DNA from: CAYWJA01 sp964458485
Lineage (GTDB): Bacteria; Patescibacteriota; Gracilibacteria; UM-FILTER-43-11
Reading direction: 5' to 3'
Assembly: GCA_964458485.1 (NCBI GenBank)
Contig: CAYWJA010000025.1
Location: 1 to 28,948 of the forward strand
DNA: 28,948 nucleotides
Numbering within the stretch: position 1 is the stretch's first letter; the number at the start of each line of letters is the position of its first letter. The notes under the pieces were generated by a model. The model had not been told where the DNA came from and ran no database searches. It was given only the letters and a program-made list of their open reading frames with translations. Positions 15,620-27,800 of the stretch are shown piece by piece. The translations under genes and the position numbers were made by a program.

Positions 15620-15830
15620 GAAAGTGTCAAGCCCCCTTTGGAATTACCGTTTTTTGTGAATAATTAGAGGTAAATGTAAAATGTAGAAATCAGGAATCGA
15701 ATCCGAAATCTAAAATCCGAAATCAGAAATATTCTTATACTATATTAATATATTACATAAACATGATTTTCTCTTTGGGATTAATCTGATTTTTGGTAAA
15801 CTCTACATTGGTGCATTATCTCTCTAAAAA
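15620..15830. other. non-coding gap between divergent genes, with short direct repeats
   Basis: No gene is visible. Bases 15690-15730 are built from a degenerate unit, with aatccgaaatc at 15700-15710 and again at 15714-15724 (14-base spacing) among related gaaatcagg-type words, resembling the simple heptad-like repeats common in some uncultivated-bacterial intergenic regions. A TATACT at 15736-15741 followed by a very AT-rich stretch could be a -10 for the giant gene, but no matching -35 is seen. No clear terminator hairpin. Confidence 0.5.
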
Positions 15831-15881
15831 ATAAAAATAAATAGATTTAAACGTCTAATCGCAGGCATACTTGTATCTACA
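15831..15881 (+). promoter_or_regulatory. probable signal-peptide extension of the giant gene, starting at an ATA codon
   Basis: In frame with the giant gene and directly after a stop codon (15825-15827), these codons read ATA-Lys-Ile-Asn-Arg-Phe-Lys-Arg-Leu followed by a hydrophobic run (IAGILVST) that continues into the annotated start. This supplies the positive n-region and the first half of the h-region of a secretion signal ending at TYA-AD. There is no ATG, GTG or TTG in the stretch. Initiation at ATA 15831 (or ATA 15837) would give 4288 (4286) residues. A base change or sequencing error in an original ATG is the alternative. Confidence 0.6.
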
Positions 15882-18800
15882 ATGCTGATAAATCAGTTTG
15901 GGCTTTTGCCTTTATCTATACCAAAAACGTATGCCGCAGACGGTGATTCAAAAACCGTTACACAAAAAGTCACCAGCTTATTAACCCCTAAAAAATCACA
16001 TACAGAACTCAATCTTGTAGCGATTTTAGTTGAAGACAAGCTTTTGAACGATAAAATAAAATATAAAACCAAAACAGCAAAATCTACTCTTAAAAGTCAT
16101 ATTTATAAATATGCTACCAACATCCAAAAGCGTCTGCCCCATACCCATGCTGTCATAATTGGAGTAAAGCCTAATGAATCTACTTATAAAATCAGCAAAG
16201 TATTGGAAAAAATGTATTATGAGGGGGTTGATAGGGATATTTTAGATAACAGTTCATTTAATAATGACTCTATACCTGAAGATGATAATCGTCTGTCTGG
16301 CATTGTTTTAGTGGGTGATGTGCCCATACCTGTTGTTTATGACAAGGAAGACACAGCACCAAGTTTATATCCATATACGGATTTTTATAGAAAAAGATAT
16401 ATTTATAATTCTGAACAAGATAAATTTGAGTTAAATAAAGGGGCTTTAAAGCCAACTCCGGAAATATGGCATGGAGTTATTGTTCCACCATCCAAAGACG
16501 ACAAAAAACGTCGTCAGGAATTAGCTGATTATTTTTATAAAAACGACCAATATTCTAATAACCTCGGTGATTATAATACTTTTGATAAGAGGCTTCTTTT
16601 TTATAATTTTCCTGCAATCGAAAAGAAATTAAATCCACTCGATTACAATAATTACAAAAGGAGTATGCAATATGTGGAAGAACTAGCCTTCCAGAGGTAT
16701 AATCGTCATTTGCTTCGTGAAATGCTTGGCGGGATTGCAGCTGAAACAGAGCCTGACAAGAAACCTTCGGAAAGAAAATTAATGGTTAGCGACAAATCGT
16801 TGGCCAGTATGACAGATACTATTGCCAAGAGTTCAATCAAAAAATATACAAATAATTTTGCAACAGCTTTAAAAACTTATTTTGGCCGACTTAATGCAAA
16901 AATGGATAAAACAGGACGATGGAGCGCTAAGGAATACGATAATCTGGCCGGCCTGATTACAATGCGTGATGAATATATGAAAAATATGATCATGGCCAAG
17001 ACTATAGAGCTAGAAAAGCTGGTAGATAAAGAAATTGATGGGATACAGGAAAACATAAGTTTAATTCAGGGCATGAAAATGCATGTTCGTTTTTGTACAC
17101 CAGTAGGAGTTTGTACGAATAAGGATTTTTATTTTGATGCATTTATCGATGGTACAAGAATTAAGGATATGACATCTGCAGATCAATGCGGTATTACACG
17201 GGGGCAAACAAGACCAAAGGGCGTTAAGCCATCAGAAAATAATTCTGTAATGGCAAATATCAACCGTACATTTAATCCTGGCTCTATAGTAAAGCCAGGG
17301 GGGAAAATTGAGGAAGATCCTACATACATTGGCTATGGCGGATGTACTGCAAATAATTCTGTAAAAATAAATATTAAACATGATGGCGATGATATAAATT
17401 ATGGTCCTGCATACTGTAAGCCACAGGACTCAGGAGCACCGGTTTTTGATTATGCTGGGTCTAAAGAGTTAAGCCTGAAGCTATATAGCTCTGCGGACAA
17501 AAAACCCTCTAGTAATTTTGTAATGCCGTCAGAACAATGCATTTTTAATAAAATCAGTTATCATCAATATCCCCCCCCTTATAAAGGTTTGCCAAATTAT
17601 TTTGGCTCTGAAAATATATTGAAAAAGACTGCGTATAAAATAGGAGTTAGTATTGCTAGTATAGAAAAAGATGTAGAAGAGGTAATTGTAGAGTTATACA
17701 AAGACATGGTAGATGATGAAAAGATTGTGGCGAAAAAAGGTGTAACCACAAATACTGTTCCAAGTTATTTACAGGCAATTGCACAATATATGTTCAGTAA
17801 TGCAGAATATAAAGATGGCAAAATTAAAAATTCACATACCTATAGCACTGGTGTGAGCACAGGGATAGGTATTGATGTAAACGCTGTTAAATTAAATACA
17901 GTTAAGGTGACTTTAACTGCCACAAAAAAGAACATCAAAAGTACTGCAAAACATGTAGAGCCAACAGATAAAGCCATTATGGCTATAAATAAATCCCAAT
18001 TAACACCAAGTATTCCTGCAGATGGTATACGATTTATTGAATTTTATAAAGATAAAAAGCGACAACATTATAAGTATCCGAATATATTTAAAATTAAGGG
18101 TAAGCACGCTACAGAAGTGAGCCAGAATTTACTTTCAATGATTAAAAAGGAAGATGCAGAACTGAATAAGATTCTAGGTACATCAAAAAATATTGTTAAT
18201 AATTTTTTCTTAAATAATTCAGATCTGGTCGAGCCGATTACATGGCTGAATATGAGCATAGATCAAAAGCATCAGCTTATTTTTGAAAAGTATTTAAACC
18301 GTGATAGTTTTTTACCTACGCCAAAAAATTCCTTGGTGCCATCCAGTAAGCCAAAAGGATATGAGGTACTGCATATTTATGCAGATGGAGATGTTAATGA
18401 TATTCAGTTTGGAATAAATAGATCGAAATTGAGCAAATCCGCACTAACAGATAGCGAGGCAAGTGCTGCGGCAAAAGTATTGTCTGAAAAAATAAATGCC
18501 AGTACTAAGAAAAGTAAGTCAAAATTCAAAAATTTATTTAATTGTGGATCAAATGGCGGGGTTGAAATATGGGAATGGCTTCCAAATGTTATGTTTTGCT
18601 GGATACCGAAAGAAATTACAAAGCTACCCAAGCTTGTGAGTGTCGATAATTCATGCAGTGTTGATTTCAAATTAAAAGAAGATAAGCCTGAGGATGAAAT
18701 TTTTGATGTCTTAAAAAATTCATCGCTTGCAATCAGCAACCCAGATAATAAGCCTACCAAACTAGAGGTTACTATGGATAGAAAAACGCTTGTTTATGGA

Positions 18801-21800
18801 GAAGATGTAGATATTAAAGTAAAGGTTCTTAATAGCAAAGGAAAATTGATTATAGGATATATTAAAGATCCTCTGACGTTTACTTTGGCCGATAGTAAAT
18901 TGGCCAGCTTGAGCAAAGCCAAGATGAATGTTTTTACTGGTGAAGGGAAGTCTAAATTGACAGCTAACAAACAGCAGGGAAACACAAATTTAACAGTAAA
19001 AATTGGATCATTGAGCAAGGTAATTCCTTTACAGGTTTATAAAAATATTAACATCCATCTATCTCATGTTAAGGAAACAGGCAAGCCAAGTTATAAAATA
19101 ACAGCATCTTTATTAGGACCGGATAAAAAGAAAATAACAGGTGTAAATACTATGGCTAAGCTTGGTCCTTTAAAACCTTCTGACGGCAAATTTGCAAAAA
19201 GCCTTATTAAAATTCAGGATGGCAGTGGAGATGCTGTTTTTTATCCTAACCCGAATGGATCTAATATTAAATTAAAGGCGACACACCCATTTTATACAAG
19301 TAATACGCTTGGTGTTCAGCCGATAATCGGGGCACCTTTTAAGATCGTAATAGAATCACCTGCGAATTTACAAATAGGAAAAGGGGAAGAAACAAGTATT
19401 CCGGTTAAGATTACAGATATTAATGGCGCATTAACGCCTAAATTTAATAAAGCAATTACGGTAAAAATTACAGATAAATTTAAAAAATACGGAACACTTA
19501 CCTCTAACACTGTAAATATTCAGAACGGAAAAGGTACAATTAAGATAAAGGTAGGAAAAGAAACAGGCCAAATAAATATTGTTGCGAGTCATACAGAGTT
19601 GGCACCTGCGATAGCAGAACTGCCTGTTGTTGCAAAAATTAAACAAAAAGACTGGGCGCAAACTTTTCCGCAAAATCTTTTTGCATCATTCGTTGGCTTC
19701 CCTGCCGGCAACTTCTTTAAAAAAGATTATTTTGGAGGTATACATTTATTTAAAGGGAAAACACAAGCAGTTTTTTCTTCTATTACAGGCACCCTTATAA
19801 AGCCTACAATCACAATTGGTCCGAATTATAAAATTACGACAGCAAGCAATAATGAAGCAATTAGTGTTGAAAATTACGGAGATAAACTAAGCCTGCAGAT
19901 TGTTGATAAAAAATCATTTAATTCACTTCTGAGCACAACAATACCGCTAGATTTTAGTAAAGTTGCGCAATGGAATTCTGCTGCGAAATTGGAGCTTGGA
20001 ACAGTTTACGTAGAATTAAAAAATTCAAACTACAACACAAAGGCAGATAATGATTCAATTACAATTTTGGATCCTTATGGAGACAAGGTGGCAACCATCC
20101 AAAAGAATAATTTTAAATTTCATAAACTTGAATATAAATTATCGTATGCTGATGAAACTGTTAATGATTTATTGGAATTATTTATTGTTAAGGGCGGTAG
20201 TAAGGTAGGGAAGTTACATCTCAATCTTAAAAAGCGCACACTTAAGGAATCTGATTTTTCTAAACATTCTAAATATGCATTTCGTAAATTATTTGCAGGT
20301 AAAAGCACATCAGATCCAACAGGATTAGTACTTTACGATAAATCTAAACCCGTTAGTAAAGATAAAAAGCCGAGCGAATATTTTGGATTTGAAAAAGACA
20401 CAAAATATATTCTTCGTTTTGGTGGCGGGAGCCCTATTGGTGAAGCTACAATGTATAATTTACCTTTTAATTCAGTCTTGCTTGGCGACCCAACCATTAA
20501 ATTACAGAATAAAAGCACATCAAGTTTAAATTATGATAAAACTATTGGTCGTCAAATATATCAGGATGCAGAAGAGGGGGATATTATTTCGTTAACAAAT
20601 CTGGATTTTAATAACGACAATATTGAGGACATTGCAGCTGTTATGAAAGATGGTCGTATCCGTTTATTTGAAGGTGGGCCAACGGATCCTGCCTATCGTG
20701 ATAGAGGTAATATTGCCTATCTTGCTGATGGTGTTTTAAGTATTATCTCCTTTGATTTTAAAAATGATGGTTATGATGATTTAATGGTTGCCACCAAGGA
20801 GGGGCGCTTAGCTGTTTTGCATAATGACCGTGAAGTTCTTACGCGTACGAACCAAAAAATAAAAGTAGGCCAACAGCTTTACCAGATATCCAAGGCAGAT
20901 ATGGATGCTGACGGATATCAGGACCTTATAACCTTAGATAGCCGTGGTGATATCCGGGTGTTCTATAATCAATCACCAAAATTTACAACAAAACCAGTAT
21001 CTGCCTCTGATCAATTTCCGGAAAATGGGAGTCTGATTGCTAATTATGGGCTCAGTATTGATCCGACAAAAAATCTTAAGCATAACCTAAAACTGCGCTA
21101 TCCGAAAATGACAGAGCCAAAAGATCCAACTCAAATTGTAGGCACTAAAACTAAAACTCTAGACACTTCATCAATCAAAAAGAGCATCAAGACTGCAAGC
21201 AATCCTTGGGGATTGCCTACAATTACAAAGCCAAAAACACCAGATATCAAATCTTTAAAAAACTTTTCAAAAAAAGATACTTCAAAAGATATAAGTGCAG
21301 CAGCATCTAAGGCGCTTGTAAAAGCCGCAGCAGATGCCAATAATAAAGCAAGAAAAGGAAAAGGCCCTGCCAGTGTGCCCAAATTACCATGGAAGGAAGG
21401 TGATTCATCATCAGCATATTTTGCCCCATTAAAAGATTATGAAATTAATAATTCAGCTTTTCATAAAGGTTTATATTTTACTGCTACAAAAAATGTTGCC
21501 AACAAAGATCGGCCAACGGCTAAAAATATCGACCTAAAAGAAAAATTAAAATACACAATTACCCTTAAGTCTAGTATTAATTTAAATAAATTTATCTTAG
21601 CCGATGTAGTGCCAGATTCATTAAAGTTAGATGAAAGCAGTATAAAGTGCAACGGATCTGGTTGCTCTGGTATGAAGAAGAAAAAAAATGATATATATCT
21701 TTTTATAAGTAACCTCAATCTACGTGCAGGGAAGACAATTACTGTCACATATGAAGCTAGTGTAAAGAAAACGCCAAAAGCCACAGTTTTGGTCAAAAAG

Positions 21801-24800
21801 TTAGACAGCACCACTAAGTTGAAACAGGCTATACAACCGGATAGATACGTCGATATTTTAGTTTCACCGCCATACAACAACACAGGATTGCTATTTGCCC
21901 ATTATTCAACAGCATCTCGATCTTATAGCGTTACAGAAACGGTTAAAGAAAAAACGGTTTTGTCACAGGCAAGCGTTAAGCACGATAAATGTATTAAAGC
22001 ACTTGAAGCCTTAAAAAACCTCAAAATAGACAAAAACACAAAGATGAATCCAAATTTTATGGATAACATCAAAGTACTTTGTGGTATGGATAAGGCTGAG
22101 AAAACCTTGAAAGCCTCCGGTATAACTCCAGAAAGTTGTGGTTTTGATCCATCGGCCTGCGCACAGGAAGCATTATCTAAAATACAGGATGCTCTTAATA
22201 AATTAGCATGTATGGGCGGGGGGTGCTTTCCTATGCCTTATAATATGTCCTTTTTAACACCTGGAGGAGTACCTGGTATTGCAATGCCACTGCTTTCATT
22301 CCCCACTACATTATTTGTTCCAATACCAATTCCAGTACCGTCTGTATTTGGTTTAGCTCCTTCGCCATTAGGTGCAGCAGATATACCAGGTCCTATACCT
22401 TCTATGATTCGTTTGTATATGATACCAACTTTAACAGGCGGAATGGGATTCAGTTTCTGTTGGGGGCCATATATGGGGCAGGTGCCAACACCGCCAATGT
22501 CTATGCCGGTTCCTTATCCATCTGGTAACTGTATGACAATAGCTCTCCCTATGAGCGAAATGCCCCAGTGTAAAGCTGCAGAAAAAGGCATAACAGCACT
22601 AATGGAAGCTGCCAATTCAGCGATTAGCGATGTTAATTCCGGTATCTCAGCAATAAATAACAGCGGTGGTTTTGCTGACGTTCAAACAAGTGATGATCAA
22701 GGCGCAGGAGGATTGGAAATAAGCCTAGCCACTAAACTTGGGAATACAAGCAAATTCGAACCACCAAATAAAGGATCTTCCAATGTACATATAGGACCGA
22801 TTGATTCGATTGGAGGAAAGCTTGCAGAGTGGGCAGATAAGCAAATGCTGGAGATTGCGAATAAGTTATTTACATTGCCCACAATCCGATTGTTACTCCC
22901 CGATACTGGCAGTATGTTTGCTAGCGATTGGGATGAATTCGATAAATTGACGACAGCATTTTCCAATAATGTTTCCGGTAAAAACAAAAAAGAAGCTGCA
23001 GCAAGCAATAAGCCAGCGCCATTCAGCAGCACAAAAGATAAAAGCAAAAGTGCAGGCGCTAAATTTTTAGCAGAATATAAATCTCTGGAAACTGAAGTCA
23101 GAAATTTCAATACTGATGTTATCGAAGACCTATATGCAATTTTAAATGCAATACCCTTGATTAATGTAAACGAAAATTATATTGATTTTAAAATTCCATA
23201 TCTTTCTTATGCACAAATTCAGGATGCAATACGTGATTTTGAAAGAACAAAAGTGCACTACAAAAAACAAATAGCAAAGTATGAAGATCTAATTAAAAAA
23301 TCCAAATGCCCGGATATAAAAGGCAATAGTGCAGAGCATAAAGCAGAGTGCGCAGCTTTAAAAGTCATGAAAGTTATTGTGGTAGATGTAGATGCTTTAA
23401 TAAAAAGTATTCAGAAAAATGTAGAAGTCCTTCAGTCCTACCTAAAATTTCCGCGGGATGTGATTATGATGAAGTACCAGCTTGCAGAATATTTAAAGCA
23501 AATGGCATGTGTTCTGGATGAATACAGCACGTTACTCGGCGGTTGGCTTGCTACAATACAGAATCAAATGATCGAATATGCAACGGTTTATTATACAATA
23601 GAAGAAATCGTTAAAAATTGGAAAAAGTTATTTGATGTTTTTGTTAATTTTGATGATACATGTGATATTTGTACAAATGAAAGATATGCAAATTTTGGGT
23701 GGGAAATGCTACTTGGAGTGGTCATTCCTCCGCTGCCAATTTTTAAATTCCCAAAATGGCCTGACATTGTTATAGATTTTTCTGACATTACCGCTGCTAT
23801 AAATATTGAACTTCCAACAATTCATTTTATTGGAGAGCCAATTAAATTACCAAAAATACCAAAAATTTTCTTCCCGGATGTGCCGACAATTGATTTTAAA
23901 GCACAAATACCGGCCTTACCTGTATTGCCTAAGCTGCCGGAATTACCCAAGGTGCCCAAACCTCTACCTTTCCCGTCTTTAAAATTACCAACACTCCCTC
24001 CGCCTCCGAAATTACCAAATATTGGAACCGAAATAAAAGTGATTCTTGATTTAGTAGAAATGATCCTTAAAACATGGTGTCTGCTCAAAAAAGCATTAGC
24101 TCCGGTTCCTGAGTCCTATATAGGCGACCATATGGCCTTGCTTACAAATAGACCGGGATACTTAATTCCATTAGATATTCTAAAGCCTAAACTTGCAGAC
24201 ATAGGTCTATTAGAAACAGATTTTGATGAATTAAGAATTACAGTAACAACTTATTTAGGATTTAGGTTTCAATTAATACTTGCAAAATTGGAGGAGCAGG
24301 CGAAAAAGTGGAATGAAAATTTTAATTTGGATTGGGCTGCCTTAATTGAGAATTTTATTTTTGAGAATATTCCAATAATTCCTACACCAGAACAATTACA
24401 GGATTTTATGGATTCTATAGATAAAGGATTGCAAAAAGGTGCTGATTTTATTGAAGAGAATTTGGATATGAATAAGGGGCTTAAGGCATTAAACACAAAA
24501 ATAGAAGAGTTTGATGAAAAACACTTCAGAAGCGCAGAAAATGATATGCAGAAATTATCTGATGATATTACTAAAGCAATGGGAGAATCTACCAAAACAG
24601 CAAATGGAATTATGACAAAGAAGGCAAATGAAATAAATAAGCTGGCAGCAAAAATGGATACAAAATGGGCGAGTAGCATTAAAAGAGCTCTAAGAAATAC
24701 AGTTTTAAAATGGATTTCTTCCGGATCACAAGCAGTATTTTCCGCAATGATACTATCGCCAAAAGAAACAGTGATAGAAAGTTGGCTACAGAAAAATTTG

Positions 24801-27800
24801 CTTGAGGAAATTAAAAAGGTTTATAAATCTGATACTGCAAAAGGTACATTAAAGGCTGCTGATTGCTCAGGGGAATTTGCCAAATGGTCAAGCAATTCTA
24901 CATGGATACAAATTTTTGTTGCAAAGATACAAGTAGAAGTATGCACATCTAAGCCAACAACAATGGTTCCGAATAGCAATGCTCCGACTACTAAGTTACA
25001 GGGCAATTCATCACTCACGCCTGAAAATGAGAAATTTTTAGAATATTTTCAGCAACAATTCACACAAATCGCAAAAGTTATTAACGATGCAAATAAAAAG
25101 AAACCTGTGGATTATAAAATATTACAGGAAAAGTATAATATTCCGGATTTTCGTATGATGCCACAGCCTAAAATATCAGACAAAATTCAATTAATGAGAA
25201 AAAGTTTGTTGGCTAAAAGTAATGTATTAGATCAGGAAGCGAAAGAAGGAGAAAAAGATTTAATAGCTATGGCAGAGAAGGTATTACCTGACTCACCATT
25301 CAGGTTAGCAAGCTCAGATAATAAATTATTAAATTTTAAACAAAAGGTTGCTACCAGTAGTGTTAAATCTCCAAAGCTATTGGCGCAAACATTAAAAACA
25401 ATAAACACCCCAAGTCCAGCCAGTGTAATTACTCAAAATACACAAATTACACAACAGCAAGTAAATCCAGCATCTTCAGCAGGTTGTATTGGTACTTGTC
25501 TGATTGATCCGGTAACTGGAAAATCAGTAGAATTTGTACCACAATTTGATAACCCCAGATCAGTACAAACGGTATTTGTAAATGCAGGGGCTAAGGGGTA
25601 TTCACACATAGTTTATAGTGATGGCCCGAATTTGTATTTAAAGCGCAACCTCGCCGTCCCTATTAACATAACATCCAACATAGCACCAAAAGTACCTAAT
25701 TTTATTTTTTCCATAGATGATTTTGCGCCAACAACAGGAGCTAAAGAGTCTGTTAACATGCTTTCCTCAGTATTAACAAAAAATGGATCCGCAAATTTTT
25801 CATGGGCCAGAGTCCAAAATAAAAATTTATACGGTTATGGCATTGAGCTGGAAAAATCAATCTTTGGTTATGACTCCGATAAAAAAACAAATGCCTTAGC
25901 AGATACTACAATCATTTTACTGCCACCAAATAAGGATGGATCAGCACCAAAAGTCACCGTAGGAACGAAAGAGGTTAAATTCGGCACACTGATTACTTCT
26001 TATAAAGATAAAAAAGAAGCCCGTAAGAATTTTGGCATTAAGGCAAAAAATACTATAACCGGTGCAGATAAAGCTATATTCAGAACTGTGACAAACAACG
26101 GAAGAGATATGGGTATTACCGTAAATACTAATCGCGCTGTTTATTTCGATAAATACATTGATTCAGGATACAAAATGGATATAGATAATGGCTATTATCA
26201 CATTAGAATGACCTGGTTCGACAAAAATGGCAGAATTGCAAATTATAATCAAAATGAATTGCTTGCACCTCAAATCTATGCCAAAGCGTCTCCTCCAATA
26301 GACATTGCACTTAATAAAATTTATAAAATTCCGGTTTATAAAAAAGGCAGCATAAGCGCCAGTGAGATATTTACAGATCTTTCAGGAATGTATCAATATT
26401 ATTGGGATGTAAATCAGGATGGCTTTATCGATAGCACAGGATCTACACTTGCCATAGCACCCCAGAAAGAACCTAAAGAATATTATGTGGATTTAATTGC
26501 AAGTACTAACCTGCAGGATTCCAAGCTTAAAAAATACAAAAAACCAGTAAAAGTTGTTATTTATGCCCCTAAAATATCTTTGGAAGAAAAATATTTAAAA
26601 GAGAAAAGAATGGTTAAGGGCACAATGAAGCCTTTGGAGACTGGTCACGATTTAAAAGATATTCCATTAAGCTTATTCCGTAAAAGATGGGGCCTCTGGA
26701 AGAATTTAGGCTTGATCAAAAAGCAGGCAGGAAAAAACACCACACCTTCGTTAAGCGACAAAAATGGGTATAAAAATAATTATTATTCCATGAATACCAA
26801 TGGTGATTATGCAATTGATAATTTTGTTGTTGTTGGTTCATCGAGTGTAGCCATAACGGATTCATCGAAGGCAAAAATTTCAAAGGTACATTTAAATACA
26901 GGGCAAATAGAGCTTTTAAGCCAAGGATATGAGCTCAGGGCAATCCCCGCGTCGAAAATACTTCCTACCAGAATTGCGATTGTTAAAAAAGGCACCAAAA
27001 ATATTGTATCTAACACCTATTATTCTGCGGACGGCAATACAGATGTAACAATTTTAAATAAATCTCTGGATCAGACAAATATTAAAAAACTTGGTGTCAC
27101 CATAGGTGATCGTAATTTAAATGACACTATTGTTGCTAAGAATATTCCGGGCTATTCAAAAAGTTTTCCGGGTGGTGCTGCAATCTACGATAAGGCTGCA
27201 GATGTAAATGTTGCTCTAATAAATACAAATGGAGAGATACGCATGATGCAGGGGAGCTACTCGTTAAAAATTAAAAATGGAGGAAGGCTAAAGGAGCCAA
27301 TAATGTTTGAAATTGTAAATAAAAATAATAATTCAGTATTTGATGTATATATTGCTGCTAATTTTAAGAAGATAAACATAAAGCAAGATCAAACATGGAA
27401 TAAACTTGATCCCACTGTTGGGGATTTAGACAAGGCTCTTGCCGCCCTTAGGCCGAGTATACCAAAGCCTTTACCCACAACCCCAAAAATGTCATTCTCG
27501 GATGTAAACAATAGTCATCCATATTACAAAGATATTTTAGATTTATTTGGGGTCGGGATTATAGCAGGTTACTCTGATGGAACATTTAGGCCTGATGGAA
27601 AATTAAGCCGTGCTGAGTTTATTAAAATTGCACTTGGAGCCACTAAATGTTTTGATTGTACTAAGCCAACAAGTAAACAAAAAACAAAATATACAAATAT
27701 AAAGCCATTCCCAGATGTCAGTATGCCGGCCTGGTATCATTATTGTGTTTCTATAGCCAAAGATATAAAAATGATAACAGGTTATGGTGATGGACTATTT

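Noticed and set aside
15690..15730. Iterons of a replication origin
   Set aside because: Only two clear copies of an 11-base word with a degenerate background, and no DnaA-box cluster or replication gene nearby.
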